DNA of 43,000 nucleotides from Anaerolineae bacterium (lineage in GTDB: Bacteria; Chloroflexota; Anaerolineae; Promineifilales; Promineifilaceae): the NCBI GenBank assembly GCA_023384415.1, contig JAHDWJ010000038.1, positions 1 through 43,000 on the forward strand, in the 5' to 3' direction. Below are positions 24,288 through 33,360 of this stretch, piece after piece (positions within the stretch are counted from its first letter, which is position 1; every line of letters begins with the position of its first letter). A program made the translations under genes and the position numbers. The notes under the pieces are model-generated. The model saw only the letters and a program-made list of their open reading frames with translations, searched no databases and had not been told where the DNA came from.

Positions 24288-24554
24288 TTACCGGGCTGTT
24301 TCTAGTCTGGCTATCAACTGATCTACCCCATCGCGGCTCTCTAACAAATGGGCCAATGTGTTGATTGATTGGGGTGACAACCAGAGGCTTAATGTTGGCT
24401 GAGCTACGTAAAGACATTGTGCCCCCAGAAAAGTCAGGGGACGACCTGCTTGTAGAGCCAGGAGGGCTGGGAGCTGTAAACCCCACTTATGGAGCGCGGC
24501 CGCGACCTGATCTGCGGCTTCTTTCAGAGGAATGTGTAGTTGTTTGTTGCCCAT
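24288..24554 (-). CDS. Small conserved hypothetical, first gene of the long operon
   Basis: 88 residues, soluble, Leu-rich (HIPLKEAADQVAAALHKWGLQLPALLALQAGRPLTFL). Not recognised. I accept it as real because AAGGG lies 7 bp before ATG 24554. A consensus promoter lies just upstream, and the next gene follows after 9 bp. Confidence 0.65.
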   Translation of the reverse strand: MGNKQLHIPLKEAADQVAAALHKWGLQLPALLALQAGRPLTFLGAQCLYVAQPTLSLWLSPQSINTLAHLLESRDGVDQLIARLETAR

Positions 24555-24619
24555 ACAATGCCCTTGTCACAGCTAAACAACCTGACATAACGAAGTATTG
24601 TTGTAGTAGTACAATCGAG

Positions 24620-24648
24620 AGTATAACATGTTTACCAGAGCATGTAAA
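24620..24648 (-). promoter_or_regulatory. Sigma70-type promoter for the 24.6-15.2 kb operon
   Basis: Minus-strand -35 TTTACA (24648-24643), 17-bp spacer, -10 TATACT (24625-24620). Transcription would begin near 24612, about 58 bp before the first ATG at 24554. Confidence 0.75.
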
Positions 24649-24738
24649 GGGTAGGCGTATCCGCCTCTGGTACGGGGTCCAGGCGGAGGGTGGAAAACGG
24701 ATAATCAAAGCAATCGCAAACAGACCAATCTGGTAATT

Positions 24739-25224
24739 TTAACGATTGGGTATACGCTGTTGTGCCTCAAGAATCTCGTTTGGCCAGGTGCTTTTGATGT
24801 ACTCTAAAATAGCCATTATCTGCTCATCACCTAAAACATTCTTATAGGCCGGCATGGCACTGACACCGATATTAGCTGGCAGACGCTCTCCCCCCAGCCT
24901 GGTCGCCTCAAGCAAATAGGCATCATTGTGATGCCAGGTATGACCAGTTTCATCGTGGGGTGGCGCACGGAAAGAGCCATCTGGGTTAGGCTGCTGCCAA
25001 TCTGCCTGGCCTTCCAGATTGAAGCCATGACAGGCGGCACAGTGGGCATCATACAAGGTTTTACCTTCAACCAGTTCGGGAGAAATAAAGGACGGGGAAT
25101 CTTGGGGGAGAGGGGAGCGGAAGATGAGCGCGGCCGCGACCATGACCAGCAGCAAAAGCCCTCCCCACATCAGGTAGTTCCAGGCAGGGAATCGGTAAGA
25201 TAGAGATGGTTGTTTACGTTTCAT
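24739..25224 (-). CDS. Membrane-anchored cytochrome c (mono-haem)
   Basis: 161 residues. An N-terminal helix (about 15-35, YLMWGGLLLLVMVAAALIF) is followed by a class I cytochrome c domain. The haem site CAACH lies in GKTLYDAHCAACHGFNLEG, and the likely axial Met is in VSAMPAYKNVLGDEQIMAIL. The domain faces the outside of the membrane and would carry electrons in respiration. It stands alone, divergent from the oxidoreductase gene at 25369. The partner complex is not in the window. Confidence 0.9.
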   Translation of the reverse strand: MKRKQPSLSYRFPAWNYLMWGGLLLLVMVAAALIFRSPLPQDSPSFISPELVEGKTLYDAHCAACHGFNLEGQADWQQPNPDGSFRAPPHDETGHTWHHNDAYLLEATRLGGERLPANIGVSAMPAYKNVLGDEQIMAILEYIKSTWPNEILEAQQRIPNR

Positions 25225-25254
25225 AACCTATAAATTACCCTAACTAGCGGGTCA

Positions 25255-25282
25255 TTGCCACATCTGGGTACTTGGTTATACT
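25255..25282 (+). promoter_or_regulatory. Sigma70-type promoter upstream of the MDR oxidoreductase
   Basis: -35 TTGCCA (25255-25260), 16-bp spacer, -10 TATACT (25277-25282). The ATG at 25369 has GGGAG 6 bp upstream. Confidence 0.6.
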
Positions 25283-25368
25283 GAGTTTGTGAGCAGGCAA
25301 GTTTGCCAGTGAGACCCGTTTCATAATTCCTGATTCATCATTCATCCTAATTTTCGTGGGAGTACTCT

Positions 25369-26400
25369 ATGCAAGCATTGGTTTTTTATCAGCACGGTGG
25401 CCTGGATGAAGTGAAGGTAACAGATGTGCCGGAGCCAGAACCGGCGGCGGATGAGGTGCTGCTGCGGATTCACGCGGCCGCGTTCAATCGGCTGGATTTA
25501 TGGGTTTTGGCCGGGTGGCCTTCCCTTAAACTGCCTCTACCCCACATTATGGGCAGCGATGGGGCGGGAAGGATTGCGGCTCTGGGTGCAAATGTGACTG
25601 GCTGGCAGGTGGGTGACCGGGCAGCCGTTAATCCCACGTTTAGCTGCGGCCGCTGCTCTTTCTGTCAGCGTGGGCAAGATAATCTGTGTGATCAATTTGC
25701 CATTTATGGGGAACATCGGCCCGGTTTTATGGCTGAATATGCCGTGATACCTGCCCGGAACTTGCAGCCGCTGCCCGAATCCGTTAGCTATGCTACGGCT
25801 GCGGCCGCGTCCCTGGTCTATGTTACCGCCTGGCACTCTTTGATTGAGCGCGGCCGCTTCCAGGCCGGCGAAGATATCCTCATCATCGGGGCCGGTGGGG
25901 GAGTCAACACCGCCACTATCCAGATTGCCCGCCTGGCTGGGGCCAAAACCATTTACGTTGTCGGCTCAGATGAGGCCAAGCTGGCCCAGGCCCGCGATCT
26001 GGGCGCTGATGTCACTATTAACCGGCAAGAAGAAGATTGGGGTAAATTCATGTTTAAGGCTACCCATCGGCGGGGTGTTGATGTCGTGGTAGATAACGTT
26101 GGCGCGGCTACCTATAGCAGCAGCCTGCGTGCCCTCAAAAAAGGAGGGCGGTTATTAACCGTCGGCAACACCAGTGGCCCCAAATTTGAGTTTGATAATC
26201 GGTATATATTCGGTAAACACCTGGAAATCATCGGCAGCACGATGGGGCCTATGACGGCGTATGCTAAAGTGATGGAGCTACTGTTTAGCGGCCGCTTGCA
26301 ACCCATTATTGACACCATTTATCCCCTGGCTGAAGCTCCTACCGCCCTTCACCGCCTACAAAATGGGGATGTAAGGGGTAAATTGGTCGTAGAGCCATAA
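25369..26400 (+). CDS. Zinc-type MDR oxidoreductase (quinone reductase-like)
   Basis: 343 residues of the medium-chain dehydrogenase/reductase superfamily, NAD(P)H-dependent. The structural zinc lobe is intact (CGRCSFCQRGQDNLC, four Cys). The nucleotide-binding fold shows ILIIGAGGGVNTATIQIARLAG. The catalytic zinc ligands of alcohol dehydrogenases are missing: NRLDLW stands where C-x-x-D-x-H is usual, and GSDGAG replaces GHEGAG. It therefore more likely reduces quinones or enals than oxidises alcohols. It is followed after 42 bp by a sensor kinase gene. Confidence 0.85.
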   Translation: MQALVFYQHGGLDEVKVTDVPEPEPAADEVLLRIHAAAFNRLDLWVLAGWPSLKLPLPHIMGSDGAGRIAALGANVTGWQVGDRAAVNPTFSCGRCSFCQRGQDNLCDQFAIYGEHRPGFMAEYAVIPARNLQPLPESVSYATAAAASLVYVTAWHSLIERGRFQAGEDILIIGAGGGVNTATIQIARLAGAKTIYVVGSDEAKLAQARDLGADVTINRQEEDWGKFMFKATHRRGVDVVVDNVGAATYSSSLRALKKGGRLLTVGNTSGPKFEFDNRYIFGKHLEIIGSTMGPMTAYAKVMELLFSGRLQPIIDTIYPLAEAPTALHRLQNGDVRGKLVVEP

Positions 26401-26442
26401 AAGCTGCGGGTTGAGTCATTGGCAAACTGACACATCTATACC

Positions 26443-28746
26443 ATGAAAAGGTCAAATCCAGCGCGGCAAGCGCAGATGACACTAAATCAATATGCCCGAC
26501 GGTTGGAAGCACAGCATGTCATTGATCGCGCCATCCTATCGGCCGATTCTCCCCAGGCAATTGCCAGAGCTACCATCAAATATGTGCAAGCATTACTGCC
26601 CACCCAATATGCCAGTGTCATCTATTTTGATCAGGTTACGGGAGAAGCGGTTGTGGGGGAGGCGGTTATGCTGGCAACAACCCTATCTGATACGCAGGCT
26701 TCCCATTTACTCAGTACCAGAGCCATCAGTGATTTAGGTGATTTGCAAGGGTTACAGTGGCGAGATGAGCAGTTGACCTATGATTTACAGGCTGTCCGCC
26801 GGCCCACTCTGGTGGAGAAAACCCTTATTGAGCAGGGCATCCGCACCTATTTAACGATTCCTCTACGTTCCCAAGCTGAGTTAATCGGGACATTAAACCT
26901 GGGCAAACGGCAGGTAGAGCCATTTTCTCCCCAAGATTTGGAGATTGCCCATGAGCTGGCCGATCAGTTAGCCATTGCCTTAAAACAATCCCTGCTTTCT
27001 CAGGCAACCCGACGGCAGTTGAATGAGCTAACCTTACTACACGCGGCCGCGGCCGCGTGTGCCTCCGCCCTCGACGAAAAAACGCTTATCACTCAAATCA
27101 CCGAAATTATTGGCCGGGCCTTACCCGGCGATCATTTTGGCGTTATCCTACGGGATGAGCAATTTGATGATCTGGTCATCCATCCTACCTACCACGGCCT
27201 CAGCGAAAGCCAGCAAGCGATCATCATCCCCAATAACGGGGCAATTATCCACACCTTTACGACCAAACAACCCTACCGCCTCAACCGGCCTACCCTCGCC
27301 ACCCCCCCTAGTACCCTCCATCCTTTCACCCAATCAGAATTATGTGTTCCCCTCATTGCCGGTGAAAACGCAATCGGCGTGATCAACGTCGGCAGTTTTC
27401 GTCTGGATGCGTTTACCGTTCAGCATGAACAACTGCTCACAACCATTGCCGGGCAGTTGGCTACCGCCATCATCAAAATACGCCTGTTTGTGCAAACGGA
27501 ACAAGAGTTAGAGCGCCGCCGCCGCATTGAAGCCACTCTACAAGAAACGCAGCGAGAATTAGAACGACGGGTAGCCGAACGAACCCAAGAATTAAGCCTC
27601 ATTTTTCGGGCCAACCAGGCCCTGATCGCTACCTTTGATCCAGATGAGCTGCTGACCAAAATTTTGCAGGAAATCAACCATTTACTCCAGGTCACGTCTT
27701 GTTCTATCTGGCTGTTACAACCCAAAACGAATGAATTATTATGTCAACAAATTACTGGCCCCCGAAGTGAATTGATCAAAGGGTGGCGGTTGGCTCCTGG
27801 GGAAGGGGTAGCTGGATGGGTGATACAAAACCGGCAGCCGGTTATGTTGGCCGACGCCAGCCAGGATGAGCGGCATGAGAGTCGGGCCGGGCAGCAAACG
27901 GGTTTAGATATCCGCTCTATGATTGCCGTTCCCCTTATCCTTAAAGGAAAACCGATTGGGGTGCTGCAAGTGGTAGACACAACACCAAATCGGTTTGATG
28001 CCCATGATCTGGCCTTGCTGGAGGCCATGGCCGTGACCGCAGCTATTGCCATTGATAATGCCAGGCTGTATGAACAAGCGCGTCAGGATGCGGACACAAA
28101 CAGTATTTTGCTTCAGGAAGTCAATCATCGGGTCAAAAATAATCTCTCAGCTATTATGGGGCTGTTGTATGCGGAGCGTCGCCATGCCGGGGTGAAGGAT
28201 GATCCGGTATACCAATCAATCATGCACGATCTGATCAACCGGGTACAAGGGTTAGCTACGGTCCATTCAATCTTATCGGCCTCAAATTGGGGGCCGGTCT
28301 CTTTGTATGAGTTGGCTCAACGGGTGATTCATTCAGCATTGCAAGCACTGCCTCACCATAAGCGGATCAATGTACAGGTAACAGCTTCGCACCTGGAGGT
28401 CACGCCAGATCAGGCCCACCATCTGGCCCTCATTATCAATGAGATTGTGACTAACTGTATCAAATATAGTGTCGAAAACCGGCCAAGCGGCCAATTTCGG
28501 GTACTGATCGAAGAGAGTACGCGGCCGCATATTGTCGTAATGGAGTTTGCCGACGATGGGCCGGGGTTTCCTGAAGATGTATTACGCCTGGAGCAGCCGC
28601 GTCATAATGTCGGGTTTCATCTCATCCAAAACATTGTCCGGCGCAACTTACAAGGGACGATTGTTTTACGCAATGGTACAATTGACCCCCTCACCCAGAT
28701 AGTATACTCTGGGGCGGTCATTACTATTTCATTTCAATTGGGGTGA
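26443..28746 (+). CDS. GAF-domain sensor histidine kinase (HisKA_2 type)
   Basis: 767 residues, no membrane segment. Three GAF-like domains occupy about 20-185, 195-340 and 385-540; each ends in an ALxxA-type helix. A coiled coil (QELERRRRIEATLQETQRELERR) joins the second and third. The kinase core has the HisKA_2 H box LLQEVNHRVKNNLSAIMGLL and N box INEIVTNCIKYS. G1 reads FADDGPGFPED, with a reduced G2 NVGFHLIQNIV. It should sense a small ligand or redox state in the cytoplasm. ATG 26443 is accepted. The next gene, 34 bp on, encodes a receiver-kinase, likely its partner. Confidence 0.9.
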   Translation: MKRSNPARQAQMTLNQYARRLEAQHVIDRAILSADSPQAIARATIKYVQALLPTQYASVIYFDQVTGEAVVGEAVMLATTLSDTQASHLLSTRAISDLGDLQGLQWRDEQLTYDLQAVRRPTLVEKTLIEQGIRTYLTIPLRSQAELIGTLNLGKRQVEPFSPQDLEIAHELADQLAIALKQSLLSQATRRQLNELTLLHAAAAACASALDEKTLITQITEIIGRALPGDHFGVILRDEQFDDLVIHPTYHGLSESQQAIIIPNNGAIIHTFTTKQPYRLNRPTLATPPSTLHPFTQSELCVPLIAGENAIGVINVGSFRLDAFTVQHEQLLTTIAGQLATAIIKIRLFVQTEQELERRRRIEATLQETQRELERRVAERTQELSLIFRANQALIATFDPDELLTKILQEINHLLQVTSCSIWLLQPKTNELLCQQITGPRSELIKGWRLAPGEGVAGWVIQNRQPVMLADASQDERHESRAGQQTGLDIRSMIAVPLILKGKPIGVLQVVDTTPNRFDAHDLALLEAMAVTAAIAIDNARLYEQARQDADTNSILLQEVNHRVKNNLSAIMGLLYAERRHAGVKDDPVYQSIMHDLINRVQGLATVHSILSASNWGPVSLYELAQRVIHSALQALPHHKRINVQVTASHLEVTPDQAHHLALIINEIVTNCIKYSVENRPSGQFRVLIEESTRPHIVVMEFADDGPGFPEDVLRLEQPRHNVGFHLIQNIVRRNLQGTIVLRNGTIDPLTQIVYSGAVITISFQLG

Positions 28747-28780
28747 AGGAAAGGTTTGAGGATCGAGGGCTGAGGGCGAC

Positions 28781-29908
28781 ATGCGAACAAGCTCTCAACC
28801 TGTTGGAAAGCAGCCTATGATGCACACACAACCTATACGGGTATTGATTGCCGAAGATGATTTTTTGGTCGGGGAAATGGTCAACGGCCTGCTTACAGAG
28901 ATGGGGTACCAGGTCGTTGGTGAAACGAACAATGGGGTTGAAGCGGTTGCCCTGACGGAATCTTTACGCCCAGATGTGGTGCTGATGGATATTGAAATGC
29001 CCAAGATGAATGGGTTGGACGCGGCCGCGCAAATTCATCAACTCTGCCCCACCCCAGTTGTCATCTTAACCGCCTACGAATCGCCTGGCCTGGTGCAACA
29101 AGCTGGCGAAGCCGGAGCGGGAGCCTACCTGGTCAAACCGCCCAACGCCCGGGATTTAGAACGAGCCATCACCATTGCCCGCGCTCGTTTTGCCGACATT
29201 TTGCAGCTGCGCCGCCTCAACGAAACTCTCCAAGATCAAAATGGGGAGCTAAACGCCTTCTCCCATACCGTAGCCCATAACATTCAAAGCTCCGTCTCTC
29301 GCATCATTGGCTTCTCTGAACTGCTGCAATATGAGTTTAATACTCTTTCTGAGGAAGAGCGTGAACAATGTTTACAGGCAATTGTGCGAAACGGGCGCAA
29401 AGTCAGTAACATTGTAGATGAACTGCTCATCCTGGCCAGCGTCCGCAATACCGATGTCGAAAGCCAGCCCCTGCTCATGGGAGAAATTGTCGAAGAAGCT
29501 CAATACCGGCTGGTGGATTTGATTCAAGAGACCCAGGCCACCATTGAACTGCCACCAAGCTGGCCCGCCGCGTTGGGATATGGTCCCTGGATAGAAGAAG
29601 TTTGGGAAAATTACCTGAGCAATGCCCTCAAATATGGGGGAGTACCCCCGGTTTTACATCTGGGGGCGACAGAACTACCTGGTCAAATAATCCGATTTTG
29701 GGTGCGAGATCACGGACCAGGGTTATCTCCAGAGCAGCAAAGGCAGTTGTTTACCCCTTTTACCAAATTGGACCAGGTGCGACTCACCGGGCATGGCTTG
29801 GGGCTTTCAATTGTCCGGCGCATCATGGATAAACTAGGCGGGGCAGTCGGGGTAGAAAGTACCCTGGGGGAAGGCAGCCTTTTCTGGTTTTCTCTGCCGA
29901 AAGCGTAA
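28781..29908 (+). CDS. Receiver domain-histidine kinase hybrid
   Basis: 375 residues: an N-terminal REC (VVLMDIEMPKMNG with phospho-Asp, ILTAYE, YLVKPPN) then HisKA (AFSHTVAHNIQSSVSRIIGFSELL, His in VAHN) and HATPase. The HATPase has NYLSNALKYGG, VRDHGPGLSPEQ and GHGLGLSIVRRIMDKLGG. No output or sensor domain is present. It follows the GAF kinase closely, so a His-Asp-His relay between the two is likely (inference). ATG 28781 has GAGGG upstream; ATG 28817 or 28820 is also possible. Confidence 0.9.
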   Translation: MRTSSQPVGKQPMMHTQPIRVLIAEDDFLVGEMVNGLLTEMGYQVVGETNNGVEAVALTESLRPDVVLMDIEMPKMNGLDAAAQIHQLCPTPVVILTAYESPGLVQQAGEAGAGAYLVKPPNARDLERAITIARARFADILQLRRLNETLQDQNGELNAFSHTVAHNIQSSVSRIIGFSELLQYEFNTLSEEEREQCLQAIVRNGRKVSNIVDELLILASVRNTDVESQPLLMGEIVEEAQYRLVDLIQETQATIELPPSWPAALGYGPWIEEVWENYLSNALKYGGVPPVLHLGATELPGQIIRFWVRDHGPGLSPEQQRQLFTPFTKLDQVRLTGHGLGLSIVRRIMDKLGGAVGVESTLGEGSLFWFSLPKA

Positions 29909-30007
29909 GAATATAGGAGTGAAGACTAAGAAGAAGTGAGGAAGTAATGGGTACAGTCAGGCCCATGCGTTCCCTCAGTTCCTTTAGTTCCCTCATCTGT
30001 CACTTCG

Positions 30008-31450
30008 ATGATGTTGGAGTTATCGCTTGATCCGGCGGCCGCGGTGCCGCTGTACCAGCAAATTTATCAGCAAATTCGCGGCCGCATTCTGCAAGGAGAA
30101 CTCCCCCCCGGCAGCCGTCTCCCCGCCAGCCGTACCCTGGCCCGACAATATGGTCTGGGGCGCATCACCGTTACTACCGCCTATGACCAACTCCTGGCTG
30201 AAGGGTATGTCGCCAGCCAGACCGGGGCCGGGACCTTTGTGCGTGATGATTTACCTCTGCCGGTAAACGCGGCCGCACCCCCCTTCGTCCCCATTCTCTC
30301 TACCTACGCCCAACAGATAACCCACCCCACACCGACCACCCCCAGCGAAAACGAAATGCGGGTAGCCATAGATTTTGGTTTTGGCCGGGCGTTTCCCCAC
30401 TTATTCCCGTATGACACCTGGCGGCGGCTGCTCAATCGGTATCTCAGCACCGATGACAGCATACTCTCCCGCTACGGTTCACCGGCTGGTTTTGCCCCCT
30501 TGCGTCAGGCCATCGCCTCATATCTGGCCCGCCAGCGGGGCGTTCGCTGCACCGCCGACCAGATCATCATCGTCAATGGAGGACAACAAGCTCTGGACAT
30601 CATCACCCGCCTTTGCCTTAACCCTGGCGAAGAGCTATTGGTAGAAACCCCTGGTTATCCAGATGCCTGGGAAGTATTTCGTATGAATGGGGCCAAACTT
30701 CATCCGCTGCCCGTAGACGAACACGGTTTTCCCGCCCAACAAATCCCCCGTAATTGCCCGGCTCGGCTGGCCTTCGTCACTCCCACCAACCAGTTTCCCC
30801 AAGGGGGGGCGATGCCCCTAGAGCGGCGGCTGGCCTTGCTACAGTGGGCACAACACAACCAGGCATTTATTATCGAAGATGATTATGATGGGGAATTGAG
30901 GTATCACGGTCATCCCCTGGCCGCTTTACAAGGGCTGGATTTAACCGGACAAGTTATTTATCTAGGTACTTTCTCTAAAGTTTTGTTTCCCGCCTTGCGC
31001 CTGGCCTATGTGGTGCTGCCTTCCACTTTAAGTGTCCCCTTTCTACAAATGAAGGCGGTGGTAGACCGGGGTGCGCCTACACTAACCCAGGCAGCCGTAG
31101 CTGATTTCATCACCGAGGGGCATTTTGAGCGGCATTTACACCATTTGCGCCAGGCATACTCACGGCGGCGGGCGGTGCTGCTCCAGGCCCTGGCCGACCA
31201 TATCCCCCTGCCGCTGCGGTATGTGCAAGAGGCCGCCGGCCTCCATGTGATGGTATATTTGCCCCCAGGCATAGATGAACAAAAGTTAGTGCAGGCCGCG
31301 GCCGCGCACGGGGTAGGCATTTATCCTGGTTCAACCTACCATTTGCTGCAACCCTCTCCCCCATCTATCTTGCTTGGCTTTAGCGGCCTGGATGAAGCAG
31401 AAATCAACGAAGGGATTCGCCGGTTAGCTCTGGCCTTTACCAACCTGTGA
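30008..31450 (+). CDS. MocR/GntR-family regulator with aminotransferase domain
   Basis: 480 residues. An N-terminal GntR winged helix (PLYQQIYQQIRGRILQGELPPGSRLPASRTLA...) joins a fold-type I aminotransferase domain. It has the PLP-binding Lys in YLGTFSKVLFPALRLAYVVLP and the upstream block IIEDDYDGELRYHG. MocR proteins sense PLP or amino compounds and regulate vitamin B6, GABA or taurine genes. The best known is PdxR. No such target gene lies next to it, so its target is open. ATG 30008 is followed by a second ATG. Confidence 0.92.
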   Translation: MMLELSLDPAAAVPLYQQIYQQIRGRILQGELPPGSRLPASRTLARQYGLGRITVTTAYDQLLAEGYVASQTGAGTFVRDDLPLPVNAAAPPFVPILSTYAQQITHPTPTTPSENEMRVAIDFGFGRAFPHLFPYDTWRRLLNRYLSTDDSILSRYGSPAGFAPLRQAIASYLARQRGVRCTADQIIIVNGGQQALDIITRLCLNPGEELLVETPGYPDAWEVFRMNGAKLHPLPVDEHGFPAQQIPRNCPARLAFVTPTNQFPQGGAMPLERRLALLQWAQHNQAFIIEDDYDGELRYHGHPLAALQGLDLTGQVIYLGTFSKVLFPALRLAYVVLPSTLSVPFLQMKAVVDRGAPTLTQAAVADFITEGHFERHLHHLRQAYSRRRAVLLQALADHIPLPLRYVQEAAGLHVMVYLPPGIDEQKLVQAAAAHGVGIYPGSTYHLLQPSPPSILLGFSGLDEAEINEGIRRLALAFTNL

Positions 31451-31470
31451 TGGTTACTCTGGTCTAGTTG

Positions 31471-31498
31471 TTGACACATTTTACAAGCAGGCTAGAAT
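31471..31498 (+). promoter_or_regulatory. Sigma70-type promoter for the small Cys-rich gene
   Basis: -35 TTGACA (31471-31476, perfect), 16-bp spacer, -10 TAGAAT (31493-31498). The start would fall near 31505, only about 7 bp from the ATG at 31512, and no Shine-Dalgarno is present. Confidence 0.7.
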
Positions 31499-31511
31499 CA
31501 GCAACCAGATT

Positions 31512-31934
31512 ATGCGAGAAGAACAACCTGTACCACCTGCCAATGAAGCCAGTTCCCCCAAGGGAAAACGCCCACCGCTAAAAAAGAAAAAGGCTCGACC
31601 CAAAGTGGTCGCGGCCGCCAATACCATCTTTGATCTTGTCATCAACTCCTTCGCTGCCTGTGCCAGATGCAGTTACTTTTTTACCGGCTATCGCGTTTTA
31701 CATGAGGAAGAGCAAATTCAGCAGCAAATCGCCCAAAGTGGTGATACCTGGCTCAAGTTAACTGGATCCTATCAGGTACTTAACCTGCTTCACACCTCAT
31801 TTGGTCGAGAAATCACCGCTGATTTAGTCAAGTATCAACTTTGTTGTCCAGATTGTTTGCGCCTATTCAATTATGAAGCCCAGGCTCCAGATCATTCGCT
31901 GCTGCTAGTTCAGCTAGACCCCCAAAAACGGTGA
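31512..31934 (+). CDS. Small Cys-rich hypothetical protein
   Basis: 140 residues, not recognised. A basic N-terminal tail (KGKRPPLKKKKARPK) is followed by a compact domain with CARCSYF and, near the C-terminus, CCPDCLRLF. Two C-x-x-C pairs suggest a structural zinc site. A perfect -35 lies just upstream. One GCGGCCGC is inside. Confidence 0.65.
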   Translation: MREEQPVPPANEASSPKGKRPPLKKKKARPKVVAAANTIFDLVINSFAACARCSYFFTGYRVLHEEEQIQQQIAQSGDTWLKLTGSYQVLNLLHTSFGREITADLVKYQLCCPDCLRLFNYEAQAPDHSLLLVQLDPQKR

Positions 31935-32160
31935 GGGGAAACCTTTAACCACGCCTTTACAAACCGTTAAACGAGATGCTATAGCCAGTTAAATACCAGA
32001 GGATAAAATGCCGTGTTGGTTATCTTGGGGTTTATCAGCTCTGGAAAGAGCGTGATATGATCCTAACCAAAACGTTGCGGCCGCAGCCAGTATAGACCGT
32101 TCAACGATCAGACCCAACCTTTTATCAACCCGTTTTACAATCGAATCAGGAGAGTAGAAG
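31935..32160. other. Intergenic region upstream of the ABC importer
   Basis: 226 bp without a credible gene. It has one GCGGCCGC (32077-32084). AGGAG (32148-32152) is the ribosome binding site of the lipoprotein gene. A possible -10 (TACAAT, 32136-32141) lacks a matching -35. Confidence 0.4.
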
Positions 32161-33309
32161 ATGCTTAAACGAATCACCCTTTTGTTGTTAATCTTGGCCC
32201 TCATGCTCACCGCCTGTGGCGGATCAGGCAATGAGCCGGCCAGCACCGGTGACAACAGCAGCACCGGGAGCAGTAGTGAAGAAATGAGTGAGATGGACGC
32301 GCTGATTGCGGCCGCCAAAGCCGAAGGAATGCTCACCACCATCGCCCTGCCCCACGACTGGTGCAACTACGGCGAAATGATCTCCACTTTCAAAGCCAAA
32401 TATGGTATCAATGTCAACGAACTTGACCCCGATGCTGGTTCCGCCGACGAATTAGAAGCGATCAAAGCCAATCGTGGCAACACCGGCCCTCAGGCCCCCG
32501 ATGTCATTGACGTTGGTTTCGCCTTTGGCACCCAGGCCAAAGAAGAAGGTCTCATCCAGCCCTACAAAGTCGCCACCTGGGACTCTATCCCCAATGATGC
32601 CAAAGATGCTGATGGATATTGGTATGGTGATTACTACGGCGTCTTATCCTTCGCCGTCAATACCGATGTCGTCAAAAATATCCCCCGCGATTGGCCCGAT
32701 CTCCTCAAACCAGAATACAAAGGACAGGTCGCCCTGGCCGGTGATCCTCGTGCCTCCAATCAGGCGATTCAATCCGTATTCGCCGCCGGATTGGCCTATG
32801 GCGGCTCCCTGGATAATGCCGAACCTGGCTTACAATTCTTCAAAGAGTTAAATGCAGCCGGAAACTTCGTCCCTGTTATCGCTAAAGCTGGCACCCTGGC
32901 CCAAGGGGAAACCCCCATCATGATCCAATGGGATTACAATGCCCTGGCCGCCCGCGATAACCTGGCCGGTAACCCACCCGTTGAAGTTGTCGTTCCTGCT
33001 TCCGGCGTTTTTGCTGGCGTTTATGTCCAGGCTATCAGCGCGTATGCTCCTCACCCCAACGCCGCCAAATTGTGGATGGAATTCCTCTACTCAGATGAAG
33101 GGCAAACCATCTGGCTCAAAGGGTATTGTCACCCCATTCGTTTCAATGACATGGTGGCCCGTGGGGTTGTTCCCCAAGATTTACTGGATAAACTCCCTAC
33201 TCCAGAGCTTTACAATCTGGCCGTCTTCCCCACCCTGGCCCAACTTAGCAGCGCCCGTGAACTCATCACCAGCCAGTGGGATGCCGTCGTCGGAGCGGAT
33301 GTAAAATAA
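32161..33309 (+). CDS. ABC importer substrate-binding lipoprotein
   Basis: 382 residues. A lipoprotein signal (KRITLLLLILALMLTAC, Cys about 19), a Gly/Ser linker, then a periplasmic-binding fold of the iron/polyamine/AEP-type cluster (block QAPDVIDVGFAFGTQAKEEG, then GVLSFAVNTDVV and PDLLKPEYKGQVAL). It captures a solute outside the cell and hands it to the permeases at 33560 and 34482. The ligand is not clear from sequence. Polyamine, metal and phosphonate are all possible. It is separated from the first permease by 250 bp that include a hairpin repeat, which may set a higher level for this component. Confidence 0.88.
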   Translation: MLKRITLLLLILALMLTACGGSGNEPASTGDNSSTGSSSEEMSEMDALIAAAKAEGMLTTIALPHDWCNYGEMISTFKAKYGINVNELDPDAGSADELEAIKANRGNTGPQAPDVIDVGFAFGTQAKEEGLIQPYKVATWDSIPNDAKDADGYWYGDYYGVLSFAVNTDVVKNIPRDWPDLLKPEYKGQVALAGDPRASNQAIQSVFAAGLAYGGSLDNAEPGLQFFKELNAAGNFVPVIAKAGTLAQGETPIMIQWDYNALAARDNLAGNPPVEVVVPASGVFAGVYVQAISAYAPHPNAAKLWMEFLYSDEGQTIWLKGYCHPIRFNDMVARGVVPQDLLDKLPTPELYNLAVFPTLAQLSSARELITSQWDAVVGADVK

Positions 33310-33360
33310 GAACTCTGGTTTTCTGAATTAATTTGTAACATCTCAGTGAAACGTATAATC

